A model generated the notes under the pieces. It was given only the letters and a program-made list of their open reading frames with translations. It had not been told where the DNA came from and searched no databases. 64,000 nt of DNA from Viola odorata (lineage: Eukaryota; Streptophyta; Magnoliopsida; Malpighiales; Violaceae). This document shows, piece by piece, positions 10,653 through 22,929 of this stretch. The translations under genes were made by a program, and so were the position numbers. The stretch covers positions 43,417,661-43,481,660 of the forward strand of contig OY829541.1 in the NCBI GenBank assembly GCA_963691705.1, given 5' to 3'. How positions within the stretch are numbered: position 1 is the first letter of the stretch; each line of letters starts with the position of its first letter.

Positions 10653-13600
10653 TCCCCTCCATCTTGAGAAGGATTCACCCTCGAATCCAGATCAGCAACA
10701 TCCTCATCACCTGCATCAAACAACCGTAAGTCAGAAATATTAAAGGTTCCATGAATCGAACCATACTCACTTGGAAGGTCGAGGCGGTAAGCGTTGTTGT
10801 TGATCTTCTCAACAATATGAAATGGGCCATCTCCTCGTGGGGCTAATTTTCCTTTCCTCTTCTCTGGAAACCTCTCACATCGTAGGTGCAGCCACACCTA
10901 ATCGCCAACTTGAAAGGACGCGGTCTTGCGGCCTTCATTGCGCTTGCGCACTAGGCGCTCATTCGTGCGTTCAATGTTCGTCTTAGCCTTCTCATGTATC
11001 TTCTTAATGTGTTCTGCCCTCTACTGTCCATCTAAGTTAGAAACATCACTCAAATGCAAAGGGGTCAAATCCATGGGAGTAATCGGATTAAAGCCATAAA
11101 CTACTTCAAAAGGTGAACAATTTGTAGTAGAATGGATTGAACGATTATAAGCAAACTCCATGAAAGGCAAATGATCAGTCCATTTAGACACATGTTTAGT
11201 AACTAAAGAGCATAAAAGGGACCTTACAGTACGGTTAACTACCTCAGTTTGGTCGTCGGCTTAAGGGTGACAAGAAGTCGAATACAGCAATTTAGTTCCA
11301 AGGCGACTCCACAACACTCGCCAAAAGTGGCTCAAAAATCTTCCATCACGGTCACTAACAATACTAATAGGCATACCATGGAGGTGGACTACCTCTCTAA
11401 AGAATATATTAGCAACCTGAGACGCATCATTAGTATTTTTACAAGGCAAAAAGTGCGCCATTTTGGAAAACCGATCCACAACAACAAATATACCATCCTT
11501 ACCATCCCAAGATTTAGGTAAGCCTACAATGAAGTCCATAGACAGATTGGTCCAAGGTTGGGAAGGTACGGGTAGTGGCATAAACTCACCATGTCTAGCT
11601 AACCGAGATTTTTCCCTTTGGCAAACTACACATCTAGCAATCACACGCACAACATCACGTCGCATCTTAGGCCAATAAAAGTGTGATTTCAGCATGTCAA
11701 AGGTTTTATTAATGCCAAAGTGGCCCATCAATCCACCACTATGTGATTCATGCACAAGTAATTCACGCAAAGAACACTTAGGATTGCAAAGGCGCTTGCG
11801 CCGAAACAGATAGTTATCATGCGTATAAAATTTCACATCAACCATGGAATCACAAGTCTTATAGATCTCACCAAAATCCAAATCAGTAGGGTAGAGTGGA
11901 ATTATTTGAGAAACCCCTAAAAATTTGACACTTAACGAAGAGATCAAGGCATACCTCCTAGACAATGCGTCGGCTACAATATTGTCTTTTCCTTCCTTGT
12001 ACTTGATGTGATAAGGGAAAGCTCCCAAGAACTCCAGCCACACGGCATGTCTCCTATTCAACTTCCCTTGACCCTTTAGGTATTTGAGGCTCAAGTGGTC
12101 GATGTGCACCACAAATTCCCTCGGCATCAAGTAGTGTTGCCAAACCTCGAAAGCCCTAACTAGCGCATAAAGCTCTTTGTCATATGTCGGATAACGCAGC
12201 TGGGCATCCTTGAGCTTCTCACTAAAGAAGGCTATTGGCTTTTTCTCTTGCATCAAAACAGCACCTATACCAATTCCACTTGCATCGCACTCCAACTCAA
12301 ACGGCTTGTCAAAGTCGGGTAGTGCTAACATAGGTGCGTTGGACAACCTGTCCTTCAACGCTTGGAATGCGGCCTCTTGAGGTTCCTCCCACCTGAAGTC
12401 AACATGTTTCTTAGTTAGGTCATTAAATGGGGCAGCAAGAGTACTAAAATCACGAATGAAACGACGATAAAAAGAAGCTAAGCAGTGAAAGGAGCGGATG
12501 TCGCTTGCTATTTTTGGCGTAGGTCATTCCTTGATCGCTTGCACCTTCACTTCATCCACCTTCACACCATCCTTGCCCACAAGAAATCCTAAAAACTCAA
12601 CCTGTTCTAAAGCAAATGAGCACTTGGAGAGTTTAGCATAAAGCTTCTCTTCACGCAAGGTTAGAAAAATCTCCTTAAGGTGTAAAACATTATCATGCAA
12701 AGATTTGCTGTAAACTAAGATGTCATCAAAGTATACAACAATAAATTTTCCTATGAATCACCTAAGAACATGGTTCATAAGTCTCATGAAAGTACTTGGG
12801 GCATTAGTCAATCCAAATGGCATCACTAACCATTCATACAATCCATACTTCATTTTAAATGTCGTTTTCCATTCATCACCCTCTTTCATTCTAATTTGAT
12901 GATAGCCGCTCATGAGATCAATTTTAGAAAAGATTACACTACCACTAAGCTCATCTAACATATCATCCAAGCAAGGTATGGGGTGACGATACTTTACCGT
13001 AATTTTGTTGACAACTCGGCAGTCAACACACATTCGCCAAGTTCCATCTTTCTTTGGCACTAGAAGCACTAGAACGGCGCATGGAGACAAGCTCTCTTGG
13101 ACATATCCCTTGCTAAGGAGCTCATCAACCTACCTCTGAAGTTCCTTAGTCTCCTCGGGGTTGCTCCAATAGGCTGGTCTGTTTGGGATAGTCGAACCCG
13201 GCACAAAATCAATTTGGTGCTCTATGCCGCGGATTGGAGGCAAACCGGGCGGCATCTCTTCGGGTGTTACATCTTTGAACTCCTGCAAAACAGCCAAGAT
13301 AGAAGAACGCACAGAAGCTAAAGGATCAAGGTTAGTAGTGTTCACACAAAAATATTTAAAGCGAAGAAAAATCAAAGGGCGATTCTCGCCACAAAACTGT
13401 TTTTGTAAAACAAGCGCTCGGCGCAAATCTTTTGCTTTCGCATACAAGTTCACTTTCTTTTCTTTTTCTTGCCTTTTCTTTTCTTTTTCAGGCTCTTTCT
13501 TTTCTGTTTTTAACCCGTGCTCACTTTTTTTCATGGGGGTTGTTTTCATTCTTTTCTTTTCTTTCAAACCCGTGCTCACTTTTTTCACGGGGGTTGTTTT

Positions 13601-13883
13601 CATCAATTATTTTGTCTACAAGCCGTGAGGCCTCAAATTCAGTATAGGACTTCTCTAACCAGAGCTAGTCCTTAAGCACTTACTTAGGTGTAAGGGGCAC
13701 AAGTGTGAACTTCACTCCTTCCTTCTCAAGCTTGTATTGATTGCTCCTCCCTTCGTGAATGGCGTTGCGGTCAAATTGCAAAGGTCGGCCAAGTAGTACA
13801 TGCGACGATTGCATAGGGTCAACGTCACACCATATCTCATCTCTTTATTTCCCAATAGAAAAACTCACCAACACTTGCCTAGA
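10511..13883 (-). pseudogene. Z pol: protease end, RT, RNase H, integrase and tail
   Basis: Reading down from the Y insertion there is the end of the protease region, a Lys/Glu-rich linker (13606-13430) and RT ([17 protein letters not shown], then VVYFDDI after a TGA at 12758-12760). RNase H follows ([25 protein letters not shown]). Integrase has its zinc-binding region and catalytic core (SMDFIVGLP and SDRDGRF hold the first two Asp). A TAA at 11261-11263 interrupts the integrase. The frame resumes to 10511 with GPFHIVEKINNNAYRLDLP and a tail inside the LTR. TAA and TAG codons also lie near 13690-13850. The gene is dead, but all domains remain recognisable. Confidence 0.85.
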
Positions 13884-13888
13884 CACCT

Positions 13889-14805
13889 TGATGCGAATCC
13901 ACGCATCTAGGTGCCGTTACCGCCAGCTGGTCCAATGACTCGAGCCAGAGCTCAAAAGCTTCAAGACAGATTGTCATCTCTCATTCACAAGGAGCTGGAG
14001 TGTGAGACGACAAGTGAGAGAGCTGCACTTCGAGAGAAGACGCCAAGAGTGGTGAATCTTCTCACCTTCACCATGAGCGATGATGATCCTGCTAGAAACG
14101 GCACTTGTCCGTTTCACTTACCCGATGTCGTTTCACTCATCTATCGTGCGTGCTGTTTGCTGTGCCCGTTCCGCGTGTCGCGCCTATCTGCTCTTTGTTG
14201 AAAACGGCCCTTGTCCGTTTCGCTGTTTCTGTCTGCTGTGAAGGAAACGGTGCCTATCCGATTCGCTTGTCCTGGAGCTGGCACGCGTTTGACTGTTTTT
14301 TTGCTTAATTAATTAATTAGACCCTTTAATTAATTAGTTAAGTGTTTTAATTAGTTAAGTGTTTTAATTTGTTAAGTGTTTTACCTTATTTAATATTCCT
14401 ATTTTGGAATTAGGGTTTTGCTTGTAAGATACTATATAAGGAGCCGCTTGGCCTCCTTATTTCGGTGGCTGTTATTTTGATAAATTGAGACTATCTCTTT
14501 CAAATCTCCGCCCCTTGTTCAAGTGGTTGAACCTTGTTCTTCTTGAGTCCGCAATACTTGAGTCGTATACAAGTAAATTCTAGAATTGCCTCCTACTTGT
14601 TGTCTGCCCTAGGTTGATATCCACAAGGGATATAGGCGTAGTGGATTCGACAAGGACCCTCTCTTGTTCGGATTTAGGTTGGTTGTTGCTTAGCGTTCAG
14701 CAGGCTTAAATTGTGTAAGTGAGTTCTATTATTCCGCAGGGAAATCCGTCTTTGAACAACGATCAAATTTGGTGCTACGCATTCTAAGGAACCAGGATCG
14801 TATCA
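13889..14805 (+). repeat. 5' LTR of Y
   Basis: TGATGCGAATCC...GGATCGTATCA. A TATA box ctatataag lies at 14432-14440. The LTR contains the coding tail of the polyprotein (PMTRARAQKLQ) as an upstream copy without function. It has one acttgtccgtttc unit where the other LTR has three, and one more ttaagtgttttaa unit. Confidence 0.9.
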
Positions 14806-15492
14806 GTTGGTAGCGGAGTTTAAGGCGTTCAAAGATTGTAAGTATCTTTATTTGTTTCAAGTTTTCATCGTTGAAATCGGTAATTCATTCTACTCCATTC
14901 AAAACCGATTTCTTTGCTGTACTTGGTTCATTACATGTGCAAAATTCAGGCAGTGTCGAAATTGAATTTTAATATATAGCTATTGAAGTCCGATTTTGGC
15001 GATTTTGGTCTCATTGGAAAGCTGCACCTGTTAGGCTTCCGAATCATAAAGAATCAGTTGATTCGGAGTTAAGAATAAAAAGTTGTGATCAAAACACTAA
15101 GTTGTGTTCATAGTCAAAAAAAGAGGAATTCAATTCTGCAAATACAAAAATATATAGAAGTATTTGCACCACAAAAGTTCGATTAATCAAGGAAACGAAT
15201 TGAAGGACAATTGTGTTTGAAATCGGAATTGGAGATTAATTTTATTTGAGTCCTTTCGAGTCAAATAGAGCTTTTCTTTGATTCCTTAATATTGCTTTCT
15301 ATTCCACTTGTTATTCGTTTAATTGATAGATCTTGCAATTATTCGAATAACAAGTATCATCGTTTATTTGAAGCTGGTTTTCTTTGAGAGTCTTCTTGGA
15401 AGCTTTTCTTTGAACTCTTGAGTCTCACTAAACACTTGAACAATTGCAGGAGTTTTTGAGAGGATTTTGGGTGAGTTTATTAGAGTGTTTAT

Positions 15493-15523
15493 ACACGAGA
15501 GTAAACACGTGAGGGAGTGCTAG
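15493..15523 (+). other. conserved gag-leader block (Y copy)
   Basis: The block holds acacgagagtaaacacgtg followed by agggagtgctag. It is almost unchanged in Z (20983-21020, minus) and X (23201-23240, minus), although the surrounding leaders differ. It contains the palindrome CACGTG. About 57-66 bases after its GTGAGG comes a pyrimidine-rich tttcag just ahead of gag in all three. Confidence 0.6.
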
Positions 15524-15574
15524 GTTAGTGCAATTTTACATTTTCTTTTGTGTTGTGAATTTCAGGAAACTTAT

Positions 15575-16905
15575 AGATGTCTCAAGAAGAGTACAACAAC
15601 TCGATTTGTCGGCCATGTTAGCTGGCATAACGGAACAGCTTAGAACAATGACTGAACGGCAATTAGCTACCGATGCAAGGATGGCTCGGGTGGAAGCGTT
15701 GGCCACTATAAACCCGAACCCTAGAGCAGCGGAGGATCAACGTGATGGACATCTGACCGATCTGTCCGAGGAGGATGACAACGCCCGTCGACCATGTGAT
15801 GTGAATCGGCAGCGTGCTCTTGCCCTCGTTCCTCCCAGGCGACTTGCTAGACGTGGACCACAAATTCCACGTCCTGATCTGGAAGAAGAACCTGATGGGG
15901 GAGAGGGATGGATAAATGCAAGGGATGGTCAGCACAGGGGGAGAAGAGATGGTCGGGGTGTTAGAAGAGAACAGGAGGAGGACCGATTGGATGCTAATCT
16001 CAGCAGCATCAAAATGAAAATACCTCCGTTTGAAGGTACTGACGACCCTGATACCTTCTTGACATGGGAACGGAAGGTAGATGCTATTTTCTTATGCCAC
16101 AATTATTCAGAGAGTAAAAAGGTTAAGTTGGCAGCAGTGGAATTCGGTGGATATGCTAGTCATTGGTGGGAGCAGCTCAACCTGAAGAGAGCAGCTGTGT
16201 ATGCTGGTCCGATTAATGATTGGGGTGAGATGAAATAGGCGATGAGGCAACGGTTTGTTCCGACCCATTTTCACCGAGAGCTTCATCAACGGCTCCAAAC
16301 CTTGAAGCAAGGCAGCAAGGGAGTTGGGGCTTATTTTAATGAGATGGAGATTGCTTTAGCTCAAGCAAGGATTACTGAGGAACCTAAGGTAACAATGGCT
16401 CGGTTTATTGCTGGATTGAATGCTGAGATTGTCGACGCCTTGGAGCTGACTCAATACAATACTCTCGAGGAGATGTTTCACATGGCTCAAAAGATTGAGA
16501 AGCATCATAGGAAAGCTAGGAGTTCCTATACGACTGCTAATTCCTCATCTTGGAAGAAGCCGTCGTGGTCCAAGGGAGATAAAGGTGGCTCCGTTTCAAA
16601 GAGCTCCTCTAGTGTCGTTATCCCTTCCAAAACGGCTACTCATAAATCTTATACTCCACCTGTGGATCGGCCAGCCACTAAGGATATTATCTGTTTCAAG
16701 TGCAACGGCCGAGGGCATAAGAAATCGGAATGCCCAAATAAGAGAGTTTTCATCATCAGGCCGAATGGAGAGGAAGAATCGGATGATGAGCAGGAGGAAT
16801 CGGAAACTAAGGAAGATGGTTATGCCGATTCGGATGTTGACTGTCAGAGAGGTGAGCAAGTTCAGTTGCTTGTTGTACGTCGGAATCTAAGCGTACAGGC
16901 CACCG
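15575..16905 (+). pseudogene. Y gag
   Basis: The likely ATG is at 15575, shortly after tttcag, but the main frame is entered through a shift before 15615. The gag core is FEGTDDPDTFLTWERKV, NYSESKKVKLAAVEFGGY and MARFIAGLNAEI. A basic Ser/Lys linker follows, then a CCHC knuckle CFKCNGRGHKKSEC (C-x2-C-x4-H-x4-C) and an acidic stretch. An amber codon at 16236-16238 interrupts the core. Gag forms the particle and binds element RNA. Confidence 0.8.
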
Positions 16906-17582
16906 AAGAAGTGTGTGACGAGGAACAACGGACCAATCTGTTCCATACCCGTGGTGTGATTGACAAAAAGGGTTGTTCCATCATCATTGACAATGGCAGC
17001 TGCACTAATTGCGCGAGTTGGTTAATGGTCGATAAACTCGGTGTACCAACAGTAAAACATCCGAAGCCATATCAGCTTCATTGGATGACAGACGGGACCG
17101 GCGTCAGGGTGAATCGGTAGGTGCTTGTCAGATTTAGTATCGGCAAGTACCAGGATGAAGTACTTTGTGATGTGGTCCCTATGCAAGCGAGTCATATCAT
17201 TCTTAGCAGACCATGGCAGTTTGACAGAGACGCGGCCCATGAGGGAAAACAGAATCTCTATAAGCTGGTCAAGGATGGTAAGAAGTTTACTTTAGCGCCC
17301 CTCACACCAGCCGAAGTCCTTGAGGATCAGCAATGGCTTGCTAAGTCTTACGCTGAATATGAAATTGCAAAACAGCTTGCGAGAGAAAAAGAAGGTTTGA
17401 GTGTGAAGAATGAAGAGAGGAATACTGAGTGTGTGAGCCTTAAACATTCGCATGAAAACAGCAAGCATGCAGAGGGAGAGTGTAAACATTCACATGATAA
17501 CAGCAAGCATGCGGAGGGAGAGTGTAAACATTCGCACGAAAAGAGTAAGCGTGCTGAGAGTGGCATTGAGAGAAAAGGATAG
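16906..17582 (+). pseudogene. Y aspartic protease region
   Basis: The active-site motif is IIDNGSC at about 16983; the usual Ser/Thr after Asp is Asn, as in Z. Amber codons lie at 17118-17120 and 17580-17582. The end is a Lys/His/Ser-rich linker made of about three tandem copies of a 45-base unit (CKHSHEKSKRAE type, 17440-17560), likely a flexible spacer before RT. Confidence 0.7.
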
Positions 17583-17597
17583 GCAAGTAAAAAGAAA

Positions 17598-18411
17598 TTG
17601 AGTGTATATGCCAAGGGAAGCGAAGTGGAGAGAGCACTGATTTTTCAAAAACACTATTTTGGTGTGAGCCGTCCTATTCTCTTAATCTGTTTTCGCTCTT
17701 ATTGTTTGACGTCAGATGATGCGGAACGGTCACATGCCGTTCCGATTGCTCTTTCTTCTCTTTTGCAGGAATTTAGGGATGTGCTGCCCGAGGAGATGCC
17801 GCCTGGATTGCCTCCGATCCGAGGCATAGAACATCAGATTGACTTTGTCCCTGGATCTGCAATTCCTCATCGGCCAGCCTACCGAACTAACCCAGAGGAG
17901 ACCAAGGAACTACAATGGCAAGTGGACGATTTGCTTGCGCGTGGGTACGTCCGGGAGAGTCTATCTCCATGTGCCGTTCCAGTTATTCTAGTCCCAAAGA
18001 AGGATGGTAGTTGGCGCATGTGTGTTGATTGTCGAGCAATCAACAAAATAACTGTAAAGTATTGCCACCCTATTCCTCGTTTAGATGATATGTTAGACGA
18101 ATTAAGTGGTAGTAGAATATTTTCTAAAATTGATTTAATGAGTGGCTACCACCAGATTCGTATGAAAGAAGGAGATGAATGGAAAACTGCTTTTAAAACT
18201 AAATATGGTTTATATGAATGGATGGTTATGCCGTTTGGCTTGACTAATGCTCCTAGCACCTTTATGAGATTAATGAACCATGTACTTCGGCACTTAATTG
18301 GCAGATTTGTTGTTGTTTATTTTGATGATATTTTAATCTATAGCAAATCGTTTGATGAGCATGTTTTACATCTTAGGGAGGTTTTTCTAACACTTCGTGA
18401 GCAGAAATTAT
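17598..18411 (+). pseudogene. Y reverse transcriptase, N-terminal two thirds
   Basis: The frame shows [58 protein letters not shown] and the catalytic YFDDILIYSK. It ends after LREQKL, where about the last third of RT, all of RNase H and integrase are deleted. It then reads straight into the element's last codons and LTR. The catalytic motif is intact but the protein would be truncated and follows several stops. Confidence 0.85.
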
Positions 18412-18450
18412 GTTGGATTCGAGGGCGAATCCTTCTGAAGGGGGAGGGAA

Positions 18451-19399
18451 TGATGCGAATCCACGCATCCAGGTGCCGTTACCGCCAGCTAGTCCAATGA
18501 CTCGAGCCAGAGCTCAAAAGCTTCAAGACAGATTGTCATCTCTCATTCACAAGGAGCTGGAGTGTGAGACGACAAGTGAGAGAGCTGCACTTCGAGAGAA
18601 GACGCCAAGAGTGGTGAATCTTCTCACCTACACCATGAGCGATGATGATCCTGCTAGAAACGACACTTGACCGTTTCTCTCAAACGACACTTGTCCGTTT
18701 CTCTCAAACGGCACTTGTCCGTTTCACTTACCCGATGCCGTTTCACTCATCTATCGCGCGTGCCGTTTGCTATGCCCGTTCCGTGTGTCGCGCCTGTCTG
18801 CTCTTTGTTGAAAACGACCCTTGTCCGTTTCGTTGTTTCTGTCTGCTGTGAAGGAAACGGTGCCTATCTGATTTGCTTGTCCTGGAGCTGGCACGCGTTT
18901 GACTATTTTTTTTGCTTAATTAATTAATTAGACCCTTTAATTAATTAGTTAAGTGTTTTAATTAGTTAAGTGTTTTACCTTATTTAATATTCCTATTTTG
19001 GAATTAGGGTTTTGCTTGTAAGATACTATATAAGGAGCCGCTTGACCTCCTTATTTCGGTGGCTGTTATTTTGATAAATTGAGACTATCTCTTTCAAATC
19101 TCCGCCCCTTGTTCAAGTGGTTGAACCTTGTTCTTCTTGAGTCCGCAATACTTGAGTCGTATACAAGTAAATTCTGGAATTGCCTCCTACTTGTTGTCTA
19201 CCCTAGGTTGATATCCACAAGGGATATAGGCGTAGTGGATTCGACAAGGACCCTCTCTTGTTCGGATTTAGGTTGGTTGTTGCTTAGCGTTCAGCAGGCT
19301 TAAATTGTGTAAGTGAGTTCTATTATTCCGCAGGGAAATCCGTCTTTGAACAACGATCAAATTTGGTGCTACGCATCCTAAGGAACCAGGATCATATCA
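18451..19399 (+). repeat. 3' LTR of Y
   Basis: It is nearly identical to 13889-14805. The coding tail (about 70 residues, MTRARAQKLQDRLSS) runs in it to about 18670. Three tandem acttgtccgtttctctcaaac units lie at 18660-18730. TATA-like tatataag is at 19027-19034. Confidence 0.9.
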
Positions 19400-19404
19400 C
19401 ACCT

Positions 19405-20935
19405 TAAGGCCTACCCCATCATTCATCCATTGCAAAGTGTACGGCTTTGGATGTCTCACCATAGGTAACCCTAATTTGTGCACAAGAAGCGTATTAGCAC
19501 AATTAGTACATGAGCCATTATCAATAATAAGAGAGCATACCTTAGTACCAATGTGGCACCTAGCATGGAACAAGTTCTCCCTTTGTTCCTCCTCACAAGT
19601 TTCGGCCCTTGGCTGCACACTCAAATTCCTCCGAACTACTAGGGTAACCGGATCACAAACCCTAGCTTCATGATCCTCCTCTTCTTCCTCACTGTCCTCT
19701 TCCGAATCCTCCACTATCTCACAATCATCCTCCAAATCCATCTCCCCATTGTCCCTAATGATCAGAACTCTCTTGTTGGGATATTTGGCCTGTTTATGGC
19801 CTCGGCCACTACACTTAAAACACACTATGTCTCGAGTAGGCACACGGTTAGTATTAGGAATTGGAACTTTAGAAGGAGTAGGGTTTGCCGAATTACCTTT
19901 GGTACCATATGAAGGCTTAGATACCTTGGGTGTGTCCTTGCTGTCCTTGTTCCCCTTGGACCATGCAGACTTGTTCTAAGTGGAAGTCCGAGACATAAAA
20001 GTAGACGGCTTAGAATAGGCTGCCTTAGCCTTGCGTTGCCTCTCAATCTTTGCAGCCATGTGGAGCATCTCCTCCAACGTCCTATATGGAAGCAACTCCA
20101 ATGAATCTGCCATCTCTCGGCTCAGTCCTCCAAGAAACCTAGCCATCTTAGCTTCCTCATCTTCTATCACATTAACCCTAGCCATAAGAACTTCCAACTC
20201 GTTGTGATAGTCATTCACTGTTTTGGACCCTTGGGTGAGTTTTTGCAAGCGCTGAAGTTGGTCCCTATGGTAGTACGGTGGGACAAACCTCCTCTTCATT
20301 GCAAACTTCATGTTTTCCCAAGTAGTCATGGGACCTCTCAAATCCTCACTGACTTGCTCCCACCACTCGGCAGCATAACCAAAGAACTCTACGGACGCTA
20401 ACCTTATCTTTTTCTCATATGTGTACTTGTGACACCAAAAAATGGCCTCCATCTTTCGTTCCCAAACCAAGTAGGCTTCGGGGTCATCCTTCCCTTCGAA
20501 GGCTGGAACCTTAAGCTTGACATTCCCCACATGATTGTCAGCTCGCTCGTGCTCCTCGCGACGCGGCTGTTCAAGGTGACGATCTCGCCCACCAAAGGCG
20601 CGTCTGCCACGTCCATGCGCACCTCCTCGGCGTATTTGGAAACCCCTCGGTCGTGCCATGTGAAACTCCTCCTCATACTCATTTTCAGAAACATATACCT
20701 CAGGCTCACTGCGCTGGTCGTCGCTCGGTGCAGGTGCATAGCCCTCTCGATTCACTCTAGGGTTTAGGTGTTGCACAAAGTGTGCTCCGGGTGCTTGTGG
20801 AACAACATCCTCACGTTCCCTAGCCTCAACCTGCTGCCTCCAAGCTTTCATATCCTGGAGTTGAGCTTCTATGTCTTGCAGTGCCTTGGCTACATCGTTC
20901 ACAACCGTAGCCTCCTTTTCCTGATTTCCTGACAT
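19405..20935 (-). pseudogene. Z gag and start of protease
   Basis: The start codon is at 20933-20935, directly after tttcagg. The protein has an N-terminal helical segment (LQDIEAQLQDMKAWRQQVEA), an Arg/Gly-rich stretch and the gag core (FEGKDDPEAYLVWERKME, MARFLGGLSREMA). A CCHC knuckle CFKCSGRGHKQAKYP has Tyr where the last Cys is expected. Protease motif LIIDNGSC follows. An amber codon sits at 19976-19978. Y interrupts the protease at 19404. The altered knuckle would weaken RNA binding even without the stop. Confidence 0.85.
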
Positions 20936-21770
20936 CCTGAAATTCAAAACAGAAAATTTTCCAAGCGTAAAATTGCCTAAAACTATCACTCCCTCACGTG
21001 TTTACTCTCGTGTTTAGCTCTCTATTAATCTCACAAAAATCTCTCAAAGCAAACTGTCCAGATCCGTCTCCAATCAGATCAAGATGAACCTGACTCAAAG
21101 AATTTTCAAGAAAAGCTGCCAAAGAGACACACAAAGAAAACTAGCGTAGAAATAAATTGTGAGGTAATATACTCAAATCAGTTACAAAGATCAATCAATT
21201 AATCAAGTATACTACAGAGTAGAAAGGCACAGTAGTAATAGAGTCAAGAAAAAGCTCAAAACAAACGGATTGAGTCAGTTTATAAACTCAAAAACGCTAA
21301 TGGCATGCGATTAGGGTTTTGGAAACTTGTTTTTGCCACAACTTTTGATTCCGAATTCCAAATCCAATGATTCTTTTTGCTATGAGCCACAAATTCACTC
21401 TAGTATTTGGTTTTGAAGTTCCTTTTTTCTTTTTTTGAATGGTACTGATTTCGTTTCTGGTTTTATTTTTGATGAAATTTCTTCACACTTTTTTTTTTTT
21501 TTAAATTGTCAACACCACACAAAACACAAATTAACTAAGACACTTTGGGGACTGAATTTTTTTTTTGACACGAGTAAAGACCTACAAATAGTTGAGATGA
21601 TTTGCACACTAATCGCACACACCAGACGCAAATTGACACAAGACAACTAACACACAGCACGCAAGAGAATTGGTCTAGAAGAGATGAAGGAATACCAATT
21701 CTAACAAGGAAAAATGATAATTTAACGGGATAGATTTACCAAGTCAGGACAGCTGAGCTCCGCTACCAAC
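20936..21770 (-). other. Z leader with primer binding site
   Basis: Between gag and the LTR lies an AT-rich leader with the conserved block at 20983-21020 and the primer site at 21751-21768 (minus strand TGGTAGCGGAGCTCAGCT). The primer site resembles the initiator-Met type TGGTATCAGAGC with changes, so the tRNA is not assigned. No gene is seen. Confidence 0.6.
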
Positions 21771-22929
21771 TGATGAGTTCCTTGTAGGCTAGAACGCTCT
21801 CCTTAGATCGTTGTCCGACGACGTGGTTTTCAATACGGAAAATAACTCGAAGAAGACACGTGAATCTCCAAGTCACAATGCTTGGCACTCCACGCAGAAT
21901 CCCTTGAGGATCTTGCGTCAAACCTTTGAATCTCCAAATCGCAATGCTTGGCAATCCAAAGAACGGATGACTCAATGAATGGTGCTTTTAAGTTTTACTT
22001 GACAAGCTAATCGAATGCACGAAACTCAATTAGTTGCAAGGTTCATCAAGAACAAGTGGATAAAGATCCAAAGCAATCTGCTTTCAATAATCAAAATAGT
22101 CTAACCCAAAAATAACATGGGCGGCTCCTTTTTAAAGAAGCGCTAAACCCTAATTCCAAAAATGGAAACTAGTTTAGTTTCTAAATAATGACTTAAACGA
22201 AAATGGCAACAAACCACCCTTCCAAATAAGTTCCGAAACACTAAAATAATATAAATAAAGTCTAATAATAATGATAGAGGTGCAGGCGCCGCCGTTTAGG
22301 TCAAAAGGCCCAAGTGGCTTTGCTTGCGGGTCCGCCGAATCACGTTTTAAGGAAACAAAGAGTTTTACTTATTCCCTTGCGAGATCCCACTGAAATTTGG
22401 ATGGAAACTTCCTAACACATAGATGAAGTACTGGGATGAATATTGTGCGAGGAAATATGCCTCAATCTTCAAAAGGCTCGGCAGTGTCTTTCGCTGTCCA
22501 ATGCGGGCTTGTGATTTGGGCCTGTCCCAAATCCTTCAGGCATTTCTCCTTATTTTTGGCCTGGACTCCTCTTTTGTATTATAAATTATCATGGTCTGGT
22601 CAAAAATGGTAGAAGGGCACTGGTGGACCTAAAGGTCCGAGGTGGCCATGTGTAGCCCATCCGTAGGCGCGGACGCGGTGCGGATTGGGGTTGCAAGGCG
22701 CGGCTGGGGTGTGCGCAGGTTGGCTTCCTCTGAGGCTGTCTCTATCTTTAGTTCCATTTGGATGAGGCTACTGAGCCTCACTTGTAGGGCTCGGGCCCTG
22801 GCACGAGTGATCGGGCCCGTGGGCGGCAATGAGAGGCTCGCGGCTGCATCCTCCAAGGCTCGGGCCTTGGCGCGGGTGGTTGCGCATGTGGGCGTGTCAC
22901 TAGGGTTGGCTCTGGCTGGGATTGTATCA
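21771..22929 (-). repeat. 5' LTR of Z
   Basis: It runs on the minus strand from tgatacaatcccagcc (22929) to tgatgagttcc (21771). It matches 9514-10652 with modest divergence. The target base run tttgg follows at 22930-22934. Confidence 0.8.

Larger units (their letters stand above)
13889..19399 (+). mobile_element. element Y: CRM-like deletion derivative nested in Z
   Basis: Y has complete LTRs, the primer site TGGTAGCGGAGTT (14808-14820), gag, protease, the N-terminal part of RT and a polypurine tract (gaagggggagggaa, 18437-18450). The target duplication cacct is exact at 13884-13888 and 19400-19404. The rest of RT, RNase H and integrase are missing: the frame jumps at about 18409-18412 from LREQKL to the end-of-polyprotein signature. 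It inserted in the protease region of Z in opposite orientation and is the youngest layer of that stack. Confidence 0.9.
9514..22929 (-). mobile_element. element Z: CRM-like Ty3/gypsy retrotransposon
   Basis: Z reads on the minus strand: 5' LTR 21771-22929, primer site 21751-21768, leader, gag-protease (20935 to 19405), then Y inserted at 13884-19404, then pol (13883 to 10511) and 3' LTR 9514-10652. Removing Y gives about 7.9 kb. The target duplication is tttgg at 22930-22934 and, after correcting the inversion, ttcgg from 8755-8759. The gene order and integrase style ([29 protein letters not shown]) match chromoviruses; CRM is the nearest group I recognise. Confidence 0.8.

Noticed and set aside
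13224..13647. Phe-rich plus-strand open frames with membrane-like composition
   Set aside because: They are the complement of the Lys/Glu-rich linker of Z pol.
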